NCBI GenBank assembly: GCA_011799875.1
Contig: CM022297.1
Coordinates: 443,907,292 to 443,971,291, forward strand
DNA length: 64,000 nucleotides
Reading direction: 5' to 3'
Source of the DNA: Thinopyrum elongatum
Lineage: Eukaryota > Streptophyta > Magnoliopsida > Poales > Poaceae
Part shown: in pieces, positions 31,989-41,973 of the stretch
How the letters are laid out: every line of letters starts with the position of its first letter
Numbering within the stretch: the stretch's first letter is position 1
The notes under the pieces: generated by a model
What the model saw: the letters and a program-made list of their open reading frames with translations, nothing else
The model's database searches: none
What the model was told of the DNA's origin: nothing
Position numbers and translations under genes: made by a program

Positions 31989-33670
31989 TCAGCCAACACG
32001 TAGCATGCATGCGGGCCATAAAAAATGATCAAATGGGGAAGGACTGAAGCCAAACAGTGGTTCCTCCTTGCAATGATCACAGTTCAGCACCTACAGCAGC
32101 CTGACACAACAGATCAAGCCATGAAGTGATAATAACAGTGTGTGATGAGAAACTGACCGTTGTTTTTAATTACTATGAGCAACAAAACATCTAGTTTCAG
32201 ATACTCGAACGGATTCATTCACATACTTATTATGCTGACAGGATTGTAGTGGTTAATAACAACAAAACTAAAACCGGAACTTGATCCATTTGTGATGCAC
32301 GACATAAGCTAACAAAAAAACACATTCCAAAACTATCTGTATAAAACATTTATGGATGGATACATTCAAGAAATAGAAAAGTTCAAATAGGTTTATAAAT
32401 GCACAAATAAAAAAGTAGCCAACTTATGTATGAATCCTATTCACTAGAGCATTTTATGAAAAATATATGATGGCCATGGAACAGAGCAAGGTACTTCTAC
32501 AGCAGCACAAAAGAGGGAGCTAGAGGTAGGAGGTGGGCTCACCGGAGAGGAGGCTTTACTTGATGCCGCAGACAACCGCGGCCGCTGTACGTGGTAGAGG
32601 AGGTTGTAGCCGAGTTGGACCATGTGTGGAGCGTCGTCGTGGTGGTGGATGCCCTGGTTGTCATCATTGTACACTGAGGATGTCTGCTGCTCCAAAACGA
32701 ACAAACAGGTAAGAGCTGGTGTTGTTGAGCTAAGTATAGAAATTAATCTAGTATAGGAGACACATACGTACTGCTGCTATAACTATAGATATCAATCGAG
32801 CTGCATCTGCTTGTGCTTGAGCTAGCTTATTAGTACGTACATAGCTGGGATCCAAAATGAATAGAGCATGCTTGCCTCAACAGAATGAATCACAAGGCTA
32901 TTTTTTTTAACTGATTGGGACATAATCATGCAACTATATTTTGATTGCAGTAGTAGGCACTACTCTCTATACAGGACAGTGATGGCATTTTAGCACTCTT
33001 TTGCGTAGGACAGTGATGAACAGCCTCAAAAGGCCTAAAACATTCAGCAAAAAAACATGGTTAAAGATGCAGCTGGTTTGGGTACTCAAACTCAGGCAAT
33101 TAGTAAGAAACTGACAGGTTCGGCGAGATTCAAAGTCAATTCAAGCAGGGTTATCAGCAAGAAACTGACAGACAGGTTCAAAACCATGACTGAACAAGGG
33201 GTGCATACTGAACATTATACCTCCTCATCTGAAGCATCAAAACGAGCCGCGAGGATATACTGCATGTCATCAGCGATACCGCAGCGCTTCAGGGACTATT
33301 ATCTAAAAGACACAAAACCAAGCAAACTGTCACCAAACCGCGCTAGAACAAGGCCATCATCATGTAATGTAAGATCAAGTACATCTAGAGTAATAAAAAT
33401 TATCCGAAAAGTGCGGCGCAGTACCAGCGATGCGTTGAGGAAAAGAGCCTCCGGCTCCAGCTTCCCCGACTGTATCAGGTCGAGGAGCTCCCTGCATCCA
33501 TCCAGCATCATCAGTAATGGTGAGCCAGCCAAAAACTTTGTCCAGCCGTACAACTTTGGGAGACACGGGGAGAGGGAGCGAGGGAGAGAGAAGGCGACCA
33601 TGGTAACCTACCGACAGTCGCTGGCTCCTCCCCTGCGCGTCCTCCGAATCTCCGCACGCGACGCAAACAT
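31989..33670 (-). CDS. Candidate five-exon gene inside CACTA-1, unknown protein
   Basis: The minus strand offers an in-phase model: exons 33612-33670 (ATG at 33670, MFASRAEIRRTRRGG), 33425-33491 (ELLDLIQSGKLEPEALF), 33221-33295 (SLKRCGIADDMQYILAARFD), 32543-32686 (QTSSVYNDDNQGIHHHDD, HMVQLGYNLLYHVQRP) and perhaps 31989-32090 (VLNCDHCKEEPLFGF, stop). All introns are GT-AG and all joins keep frame, giving about 148 residues. Weak point: the third exon must use ATAATAG as acceptor although a better TTTTAG lies 7 bases upstream and would lead to an early stop. The last exon is the least certain. I do not recognise the protein. It could be host sequence captured by the element or an element-specific gene. 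The GC-rich DNA at 33700-35120 would be its 5' region. Confidence 0.4.
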
Positions 33671-34879
33671 ATTTAGGCGTATGACGACAACAATTGAAAA
33701 AGCTGCAGAAAGGTAATGAAATGTTAATCATAGTCTTATGTTGCAGACTAACTTACATGCAGTACACATTCAGCAGAGTTGTAATTATTGTACATGTACA
33801 AGATTTTTAGCAATAGCAAATGTGTCAACCAAAAGCCAATACATGGTTGCACATTGCAGGCGAATATATAAAAGTAGTAAGGTAGTACTGTGCTTATTTG
33901 GCTGGAAGCCAAACTTTAGCTTGGCACGAAAGACTTTGCGAAAAAGGACAGGAGTGATGCTGAACAATTCTAAAGCCAGACATGGTCATCTCAGCTCATC
34001 ACTAGTAAGCACAACCAAGAGGAACTATGTGATATTGTAAAGCTATTTCAGATTATTTTTCCTACTTCATGTCTTCATCCTCATTTATGAATCTAATGTT
34101 ACACTGCTCATGGAAGTTGAAGTAGCCCATCTCTATCACAGATGCACAGCTATCAAACAACTCAGAGGACTCGCTACCAGATTACTGTTTCGCTAAGCAA
34201 CCAAAGTAAACCGTTATAAAAGCCACACAGGAGCCATACATGAATCGGTGGTCAGTCTAAGAACACAGCAATAGCCGTCTTCTAATAGCAACCACCAACC
34301 CATCAGCCCAATCCGAATATTCCTCTTTTGTTCCTCCTCGAATCCCCTTCAGAACAGGAAGGAAAATCGGTAGCGAAACCTCGCCCGTCTGATCCGCGCC
34401 CTCCCCAAGCTAACAGCGACAGCCAATCTCCATGCTCCGGGCCGAGCAAAGAGGCCAGCAAGCAAGCAAGAGAGCAAAGCAGTAGGCGCTCACCTGACGG
34501 TTCGCTAGCGCCTAAACGCCGAGTCGTCGTCAACCCTCCTGGATTCGAACATGGCATACTCCATCCGACGGCGAGGACCATGAACTCCACGGCCACCTTG
34601 CCCAAGCCACCCGCCAGAGCAGATACAGAAGGCGGAGGCCGCCGGCTAAGCTGGCTCCTCCGCTTGTCCGGTGGGCCGAGCGGCTGGGGACGCGCGTCCC
34701 TCCCACTGGCGGGGCAGGGGAGAGCCACGGCGGCCGGGAGGGATCATGGCGCACGGAGCTCGAGGAAGGAGGGGAGGAGGGGACGAAATGAAACTACCTG
34801 GATGGAGGGAAGGGGAGGGGAGGGGAGGGCAAGTTGCGGCGCGGGGGAGTCGATGGCGAGGGTGGGGCTGGAGGTGGAG

Positions 34880-35055
34880 GCCGCGCGGAGGCAGGCGAGA
34901 AGGACGGGGTGCGCGCGGAGGCGGGCGAGGAGGACGGGGTGCGCGCGGAGGCTGGAGGTGGAGGCCGCGTGGAGGCGAACGGCGGCGATCGAGATCTGAG
35001 GGAGGGAGAGGATGGCTTGGAGATGGGGATCGAGATCTGAGGGAGGGAGAGGGTC
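34880..35055. repeat. GA-rich minisatellite
   Basis: A 30-bp unit (GGAGGCGGGCGAGGAGGACG core) is repeated about two and a half times at 34889-34955. A 40-bp unit containing GATCGAGATCTGAGGGAGGG occurs twice at 34985-35051. The long ORFs called on both strands across 34328-35270 are products of this composition. Confidence 0.7.
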
Positions 35056-35179
35056 GGGCGCCGTCGGTGGCGGCGGCGAGGAGATGGGGGGAGGAGGAGA
35101 GGCTCGAGGATCTGAGTTAGGGTTTGGGTAGGTGGTTGCGGGTGGGATTTTCTTTTTCCTTTTCTTTTTTTTCTTTTCT

Positions 35180-35232
35180 GTAGATAGATGGATGGATGGA
35201 TGTTGGATGGAGAGATGGATGGATGGATGGGC
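35180..35232. repeat. (GGAT)n microsatellite
   Basis: Interrupted GGAT/ATGG tetranucleotide run. Confidence 0.8.
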
Positions 35233-35326
35233 GCCATGTCATCGATCTGTGTGACAACGAATTCCACCAATGAGAATAGAGCACATATAATTGTGTTTCT
35301 TTTTTTGTTTTTCTTCTATTTTTTCA

Positions 35327-37690
35327 CATGAAAAATTCAAAAAAATGATATCATACTTTGCACAAGTTTACATCTTGGATTGGTAAACAATATCGACAAA
35401 GGGATTTTTTATTTTCTTTGCATGAAAATCAATTTTCCATTTTTTGAGTGCCCAAAATAAGTTTTTTTTTGAAGGACCTACCATATATTTGTTGCAAAAT
35501 TGAACCAAATCAATTTTATAAAATACTAGGCCATATTTCATGCAAAGTTGACCAAATGGTTGGGTGTCAAAAACTTTGATCCACCTCTCGTGAAAAAGAC
35601 AAATTTTCGCCGATTCAGTAGGAAGCTGGTAAAATTTGAACTGCAGCTGCCTCATAGTTTGCTCTTTATTTTCTTCAAAAATTAATTCTAGGTATATAAG
35701 TATCTATTTAATCAGAGAAACACCAAAAGTTTTCCAAGATCCAACCACTAGCTACGAACGGTCGTGCACGTTGTTTTGGTCGCATTTTGAAACGGGCATG
35801 AAAAATTCAAAAATAAATCAAAAAATTGGAAAACCTTCGAATTGTGTCATTATATGTGACCAAGTTACCAGGAAAAATAATAAACTTGTAATATGGTAAT
35901 TATTTTAAAAAAGTGTTTTCAGAAATGAGCTATCATGTATGAAGATTCATGGCTTTCAAACCAAATGATCAATCTTATGGCCACATTCATGGCATAGTTT
36001 ATTCAAATGGTCTAATATTGTGATCTTGCAATGGCAAACAATGTTGCCTAAGAAAGTTTTCATTTTCCTTGGACGAAAAATTCATTTTCCATTTTTTGAT
36101 TGCACAAAGTGAGTTTTTTTGTGAAGGACCTACCATATATTTGTTGCAAAATTGGACCAACTCAATTTTCTAAAATACTAGGCCATATTTAATGCACAAT
36201 TGACCAAATGGTTGGGTGTCAAAAGCTTTGATCCACCTCTGGTAAAAAAATAAAAATTCCGCCGATTCAGCAGGAAACGGTTCAAATTTGAACTGCAGCT
36301 GCCTCATAGTTTGCTCTTTATTTTTCAAAAAATCATTTCTAGGTTCATAAGTATCTATTTAATCAGAGAAACACCAAAAGTTTTCCAATATTCAACCACT
36401 AGCTAGGAACGGTCATGCCCGCCATTTTGACCGCATTTTGAAATGGGCGTGAAAAATTCAAAAAAAATCTAAAAATTGGAAAACCTTCGCATTGTGTCAT
36501 TATATGTGACCAAGTTACCAGGAAAAATAATAAACTTGTAATGCGGTAATTATTTTTGAAAAGTGTTCTCAGAAATGAGCTATCGTGTGTGAAGATTCAT
36601 GGCTTCATGCCAGATGATCAATCTTATGGCCACATTCATGGCATAGTTTGTTCAAATGATCTCATATTGTGCACAAGGGGGCATCTTGGAGTGGCAAACA
36701 ATGTTGCCTAAGGAAGTTTTCATTTTCATTGGACGAAAATTTCATTTTCCATTTTTCGAGTGCCCAAAATAAGTTTTTTTGTGAAGGACCTACCATATAT
36801 TTGTTGCAAAATTGTACCAAATCAATTTTCCAAAATACTAGGACATATTTAATGCACAATTGACCAAATGATTGGCTGTCAAAAGTTTTGATCCACCTCT
36901 CGTGAAAAAAACAAATTTCCGCCAATTCAGTTGGAAGTGGGTCAAATTTGAACTGCAGCTACCTCGTAGTTTGCTCTTTTTTTTTTAAATCATTTCTAGG
37001 TACATAAGTATCTATTTAATCAGAGAAATATCAAAAGTTTTTCAAGATTCAACCACTAGCTAGGAACGGTCATGCCCGCCATTTTGACCGCATTTTAAAA
37101 CGGGCATGAAAAATTCAAAAAAAATCAAAAAATTGGAAAACCTTCGCATTGTGTCATTATATGTGACCAAGTTACCAGGAAAAATAATAAACTTGTAATA
37201 CGGTAATTATTTTAAAAAAGTGTTCTCAGAAACGAGCTATCATGTGTGAAGATGCATGGCTTTCAAGCCAAATGATCAATCTTATGGCCACATTCATGGC
37301 ATGGTTTGTTCAAATGATCTCATATTGTGCACAAGGGTGCATCTTGGAATGGCAAACAATGTTGCCTAAGGAAGTTTTCATTTTCTTTGGATGAAAAATT
37401 CATTTTCTATTTTTTGAATGCCCAAAATGAGTTTTTTTTGTGAAGGACCTACCATATATTTGTTGCAAAATAGGACCAGGTCATTTTTATAATATATTAG
37501 GCCATATTTAATGTACAATTGACAAATGGTTGGTTGTCAAAAGTTTTTATACACCTGTGGTGAAAAAGACAAATTTCCGCCGATTCAGCTGGAACCGGGT
37601 CAAATTTGAACTGCAGCTGCCTCATAGTTTGCTCTTTATATTTTCTAAAAATCATTTATAGGTACATAAGTATCTATTTAATCAGAAATA
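35327..37690. repeat. Tandem array, about 655-bp unit, four copies
   Basis: The landmark GAAGGACCTACCATATATTT occurs at 35471, 36123, 36783 and 37442 (spacing 652, 660, 659). The units are AT-rich and non-coding and differ by substitutions and small indels. The first and last are incomplete. Confidence 0.9.
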
Positions 37691-37999
37691 CATGGTTTGG
37701 TAGCGATACATTGAGGTTTGGATGGTGGCCAAGGGCCCCAACTCCAGAGCGCGTAAACTCCCATGCCCGCCGCGTGGTCACCGCAGGACCGTGGCATTGC
37801 CACGCGTTTTGGGCGGCCTAGGCATGTCTAGTGGGTTAGGCACTCCCCTGGTAGGTGTTAGGAAGAATAAGGCAATAGAAGAATCTCACGAGGAGACTGA
37901 ACTAAGCTCAAACATGAATTAGCAGCCAAGTGTTTGATTAGTGGTAGGGAAAATGCACATGGCCAATGGGCCCGAGGTTTGGCCGAGGATGATCATCTA

Positions 38000-38700
38000 C
38001 TAAGGACACTTTCTTGGAAAATTTGCAGCTCAAATGGAGGAGCCTAGGTGTCACTTGCTTTGCAACATACCACACTAGACAGAAATATGAATGTTGAAGC
38101 TGGACTCAAATGAATGAATGGATTGATCCGAAGTTTGGAGTTGGATGATAATTTGGGCATATGAAGGAACTGTAAAAATTTAATACCATTTGGATAAATA
38201 AAAATGGTACTTCCTTCACAGTGCTCTTCACTGAACAGAAAATTGGGAAAAAGGTTGTGGGAAATTGGCTAGATTAAATGAGCTAAAATTTGGTGGAGGG
38301 AGGTTATATGGGTACGGTCATATCCTGGTAAATTTTTAGCAATTATAAATTAACATAAAATATAGTTGCTTCACAAACTGAAAATATTACTAGAAACAAA
38401 GATTGGATGGTGAGCTCACATGGATTGTTAGATGGGGCTCAAATTTTGTGGAGAGATATGATTTGGGAATATAGAAGATGTGGCAAAAATTCAGCTCATT
38501 AGGATATGCCTAGCTAGTACTTCCTTCACAACGGTTCTAGCTGAACAGAAACTTTGGAAATTTGCCGAGGAAGATTTACCAGGCAAATGGAGCTGAATAT
38601 TGTCATGAGGCAATGATTTGGATAGTAAAGAATGCCCATTTTTTTGGGAATTTTGGGAATGACAGAAATATAGGCTGCTTCACAACCTACGGCAAAAATT
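38000..38700. repeat. Imperfect direct repeats, about 306-bp spacing, in CACTA-1
   Basis: The motif GTACTTCCTTCACA recurs at about 38209 and 38516, and TGCTTCACAA at about 38365 and 38670. Flanking similarity suggests an older, more decayed duplication. 37700-38000 and 38700-38790 hold no supported gene. Confidence 0.5.
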
Positions 38701-38987
38701 GACACATAGACATGACACATAGGCAAAACTGATGAGGTGGCGCCTAGTCATAGCAATGCACCACAATTTACAAGGCTATGACCATCTATATTGGTCGTTA
38801 TCAGCTAGAAATAAGGCAGCGGACCAGTGCTGTTTGCTTTACGATCATTTCGTGTAAGGAAATTACGACCTTTCTGACCAAAATGGTCGTTATAGTTTAG
38901 GGTTTGGAGCCCCCCGAACAGCTTTTGACCAATTGGTCTCAAATGGTCGTAGATTTATGACCAATTCTTCCAGGGTCACTGACAGAA

Positions 38988-39016
38988 GGTCACAAGTTGA
39001 CATATTTCTTATAGTG
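38988..39016 (-). repeat. CACTA-1 right terminal inverted repeat
   Basis: The minus strand starts CACTATAAGAAATATG. It is followed by the TGC target duplication at 39017-39019. Confidence 0.9.
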
Positions 39017-39561
39017 TGCCCGAGATTCGATCGTCGGTATCTTCATACCTATTTCAATCTCATTACCGGCAAGTCTCTTTACTCGTTTCATAATACATCA
39101 TCTTGCAACTAACTCATTAGTCATTTGCTTGCAAGCTTATGATGTGTATTACCGAGAGAGCCCAGAGATACCTCTCCGATACTCGGAGTGACAAATCCTA
39201 ATCTCGATCTATGCCAAATCAACAAACACCTTCGGAGATACCTGTAGAGCATCTTTATGATCACCCAGTTACGTTGTGATGTTTGATAGCACACAAGGTA
39301 TTCCTCCGGTATCCGGGAGTTGCATAATCTCATAGTTGAAGGAATATGTATTTGACATGAAGAAAGCAATAGCAATAAACTGAACGATCAATATGCTAAG
39401 CTAAAGGATGGGTCTTGTCCATCACATCATTCTCCTAATGATGTGATCCCGTTATCAAATGATAACACATGTCTATGGTTAGGAAACCTTAACCATCTTT
39501 GATCAACGAGCTAGTCTAGTAGAGGCTTACTAGGGACACGGTATTTGTTTATGTTTTCACA
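39017..39561 (-). repeat. Copia LTR (Angela/WIS/BARE1-like), part 2
   Basis: Continues the LTR interrupted at 30986. It includes phrases shared with this LTR group on the minus strand (ACGTAACTGGGTGATCAT, GGATCACATCATTAGGAG). The LTR's own 5' terminus is missing because CACTA-2 starts at 39562. Confidence 0.75.
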
Positions 39562-40425
39562 CACTGGTACGTGTCGGTGCTATACAAACGGTTTTTAACC
39601 CCTTTCCGCGACGGCATTTGGAACCGTCGCCAAGTGAGTGTGGGTGATAGGGGGGTCCTTCCCACACGACCCAGAAACCATCGGGGATAGGGAGCCAAGA
39701 TGCATATACAGTACTCCTACTCGTTTGTGTTCGCATTGCCATCGCAGTCGGTATTCTGTGGTGCTACGTTTATGATGCGCGGCCCATCACAAATGGTTCA
39801 CTATTATAGAACGTGTATGATAAGCATACAATCACACACATTCGCTTTTCCCAAACAGTATGCAATAACTAATTAAGAAGATTAGCTAATCGTCGTACGA
39901 GTGTCGGACAGGATTACGAAACGTCGGACCATCGTAACATCGTCGTACACGACAACTATCGCACACGCTATTCAGTGGTGCAACGTTTATGATGCATACT
40001 TCATCAGAAATAGTTCATGGTTGCGAATCGTGTACGATAAGGAAACTATCACAAACGTTTAGTTTGCCCGCACCATTTGTGATATTGTCTGACATCGCAC
40101 ACGATTTGCAAACGGCAACTGTGTGCATGCTTGCACACGTTTCCTCTCTGTGAACCGTGTCGGATTATGGTGTATATCACAAACGTTTGTGTTTTACCAA
40201 CCGTGTGTGCCGTAACTACCTGGAGAGCGTAATTTCACCGTAATTTAATTGTTGCTATTTCAAATTGTACCAGATTTGAATTTGAATTTGAATGTATGCT
40301 ATAGCTTTATTCATATCCATCAGGTTCAAACAACCAATGCATTATTCGATTCATAGGTACATATGTTCAAGAATTACATAAGAACCAAATAAAGAATGAT
40401 GAACCACAGTTGTATACTTGTACTA

Positions 40426-40944
40426 TTAAAGACGGTAAAGAAAGAGGCAAAATACATTCTGGTTGCTGAACAAGGTGAAGCGGAATGCCCATATTGTGAC
40501 CTCCTCCATGCAGAAGGCACACACGACTCTAGTCCAACCCCGATGGCCGACCGCCCATCCTTCACGGTCTTCATTAAAACATCTAGATAATCATCGTGTT
40601 CTAGTAGAAATACTTTAACCTTTGCATGCTCACCAATCATGTAGTTTGAGAGGTAATCTTGAGTAAACTTCTTTAGCAACCACTGCAAAGGAAAAAGATT
40701 CAGACATTGTCATCTAACACAACTCATTATGGGCAGTAAAAAGAAGGCTGCAGAGTTCTTACTTACCATCCTGCAGTTCGCTGTTGTCTTGGATAAAGTG
40801 TAAACAAATAGTTTAATTGCCATCTTTTGACCCATTTTACTAACAATCTTTATCAGCTTCCTCACTTGATGCTGGTTCATCGATATCTCATTGCCCCATA
40901 CATAGAAAGGGTCGAAGCGCGGATCTTTACAATGACATATGTAC
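40426..40944 (-). pseudogene. B3-like DNA-binding domain gene fragment in CACTA-2
   Basis: Minus-strand exon 40767-40944 encodes YICHCKDPRFDPFYVWG, then VRKLIKIVSKMGQKMAIKLF, VYTLSKTTANCRM. An 84-bp GT-AG intron (40683-40766, donor GTAAGT, acceptor TTTGCAG) joins it in frame to exon 40426-40682, starting WLLKKFTQDYLSNYMIGEHA, VKVFLLEHDDYLDVL. In the second exon the frame then shifts. The alternative frame reads RGWTRVVCAFCMEEVTIWAF ending at the TAA 40426-40428. The pattern of K-x2-F near the start and G-W then F-R-F at the end resembles a plant B3 domain, a DNA-binding fold of transcription factors. The resemblance is from memory and moderate. The upstream exon begins at a splice acceptor, so more exons lie to the right. 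Probably captured host sequence, now broken. Confidence 0.45.
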
Positions 40945-41120
40945 CTAAAAGCACCAAGTTAATATTAGAAGCTAAACAGCAATTGCACAATGATGTAGTA
41001 CAACACTCTTTTATAATATCTTATAACATCCAATATACTCACATATTAGATGAATTAACATCTTATATTATGGGCCGGAAGGAGTTTATTGCATTCTTAC
41101 AAATTATCGGCTGATTAACT

Positions 41121-41415
41121 GCTGCTGTATCCATGGGTTAGAGTTAGTTTGAGCTAGTTCGGGCTCAAATAGCCCTAAAGTATATACAAACATGAGGGCT
41201 AGTTTGAGCTAGTTGCATCTAACCCACCCAAAAAAACTATCCAACCCAAGAGGTGCTAATTGGAGCTAGTTCTCCTAGTGCATTTATTGTCAATCTAACC
41301 CTGTCATCCAAACACCTCTTTGGATGGAGTTAGTTCAGGCCTTCAGGGTTAGTCATGAGCTAGAAACTAACTCTAGCCTCTAGCTAAGTTGAGTATCCAA
41401 ACAGGGCTGTGTTGT
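41121..41415. repeat. Possible MITE or fold-back element
   Basis: About 290 bp with inverted similarity between its ends (TAGAGTTAGTTT near the left end and its complement near 41375). A right end GTATCCAAACAGGGCTG resembles common grass MITE termini. The target duplication is not clear. A TGT-repeat microsatellite follows. Confidence 0.3.
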
Positions 41416-41973
41416 TGTTGTTGTTGCTGATGCTGCTCTTCTACGTATATCTAGACATCATCAGAACATTAAGGTAACACTCTTCCTTGTTGCTATGTAG
41501 CCTAGGATTGCATATTTAGTCATTAAGTACAGTGCATGTTGCTATGTAGCCTCAGATATATTACATATGGCCCTAGTTAACCTAACGGTAAATCGGTTAC
41601 AGATATATTTAGTTAAAAGTCCGATTCACCGATTAGTCCCTTATCAGCCCCCGGCCTACATGGTACCAGCTACCGATATCCTGAACAGTGAGTATATATA
41701 AGCCATGGGATGAAACTAACCTCGATGGAAAACAATAGTCGTTCCCAAAATTGTCCTGTGTAGGTACATCAAGAGGCATGTTAAGCACAATAGGCTAAAC
41801 ATCAACCAAAATTATCCATGGCAGACAAAATAATCTCCAAAAGATAGCTTCAGTGTGCAGGTTTAAGCACGCTAGTAAAGCAAAACAAGTGGAAAGGTGT
41901 GTTAACTGCAACAGGCCTAACATTTAACAACAAGCAAACATAGTCATTCAAACTGGTATTGTGCCGGTCTAAG

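Larger units (their letters stand above)
30987..39016. mobile_element. CACTA-1, 8030 bp CACTA (En/Spm) element without visible transposase
   Basis: Terminal inverted repeats of about 29 bp with three or four mismatches: left CACTACAAGAAATTTGTCAA, right end reverse-complemented CACTATAAGAAATATGTCAA. The flanking TGC target duplication is 3 bp, as expected for CACTA. Subterminal repeats around GGTCGTT/AACGACC fill 31000-31280 and 38790-38990. I found no transposase, so it is non-autonomous. Inside are a candidate spliced gene (31989-33670), GA-rich DNA (34700-35120), a four-unit tandem array (35327-37690) and a second repeat set (38000-38700). Confidence 0.9.
39562..41973. mobile_element. CACTA-2, left part
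   Basis: Begins CACTGGTACGTGTCGG at 39562, a CACTA-type terminus, after a possible ACA duplication. 39780-40210 is a subterminal repeat region with AACGTTTGTG/AACGTTTATGATGC motifs. The right terminus was not found before the Tekay-2 LTR at 41974, which probably inserted into it. 41410-41973 holds nothing I can name. Confidence 0.5.

Noticed and set aside
34303..35270. Overlapping ORFs up to 223 codons on both strands in CACTA-1
   Set aside because: Caused by GA/GC-rich minisatellite composition; Arg/Gly- or Pro/Ser-rich with no conserved motif.
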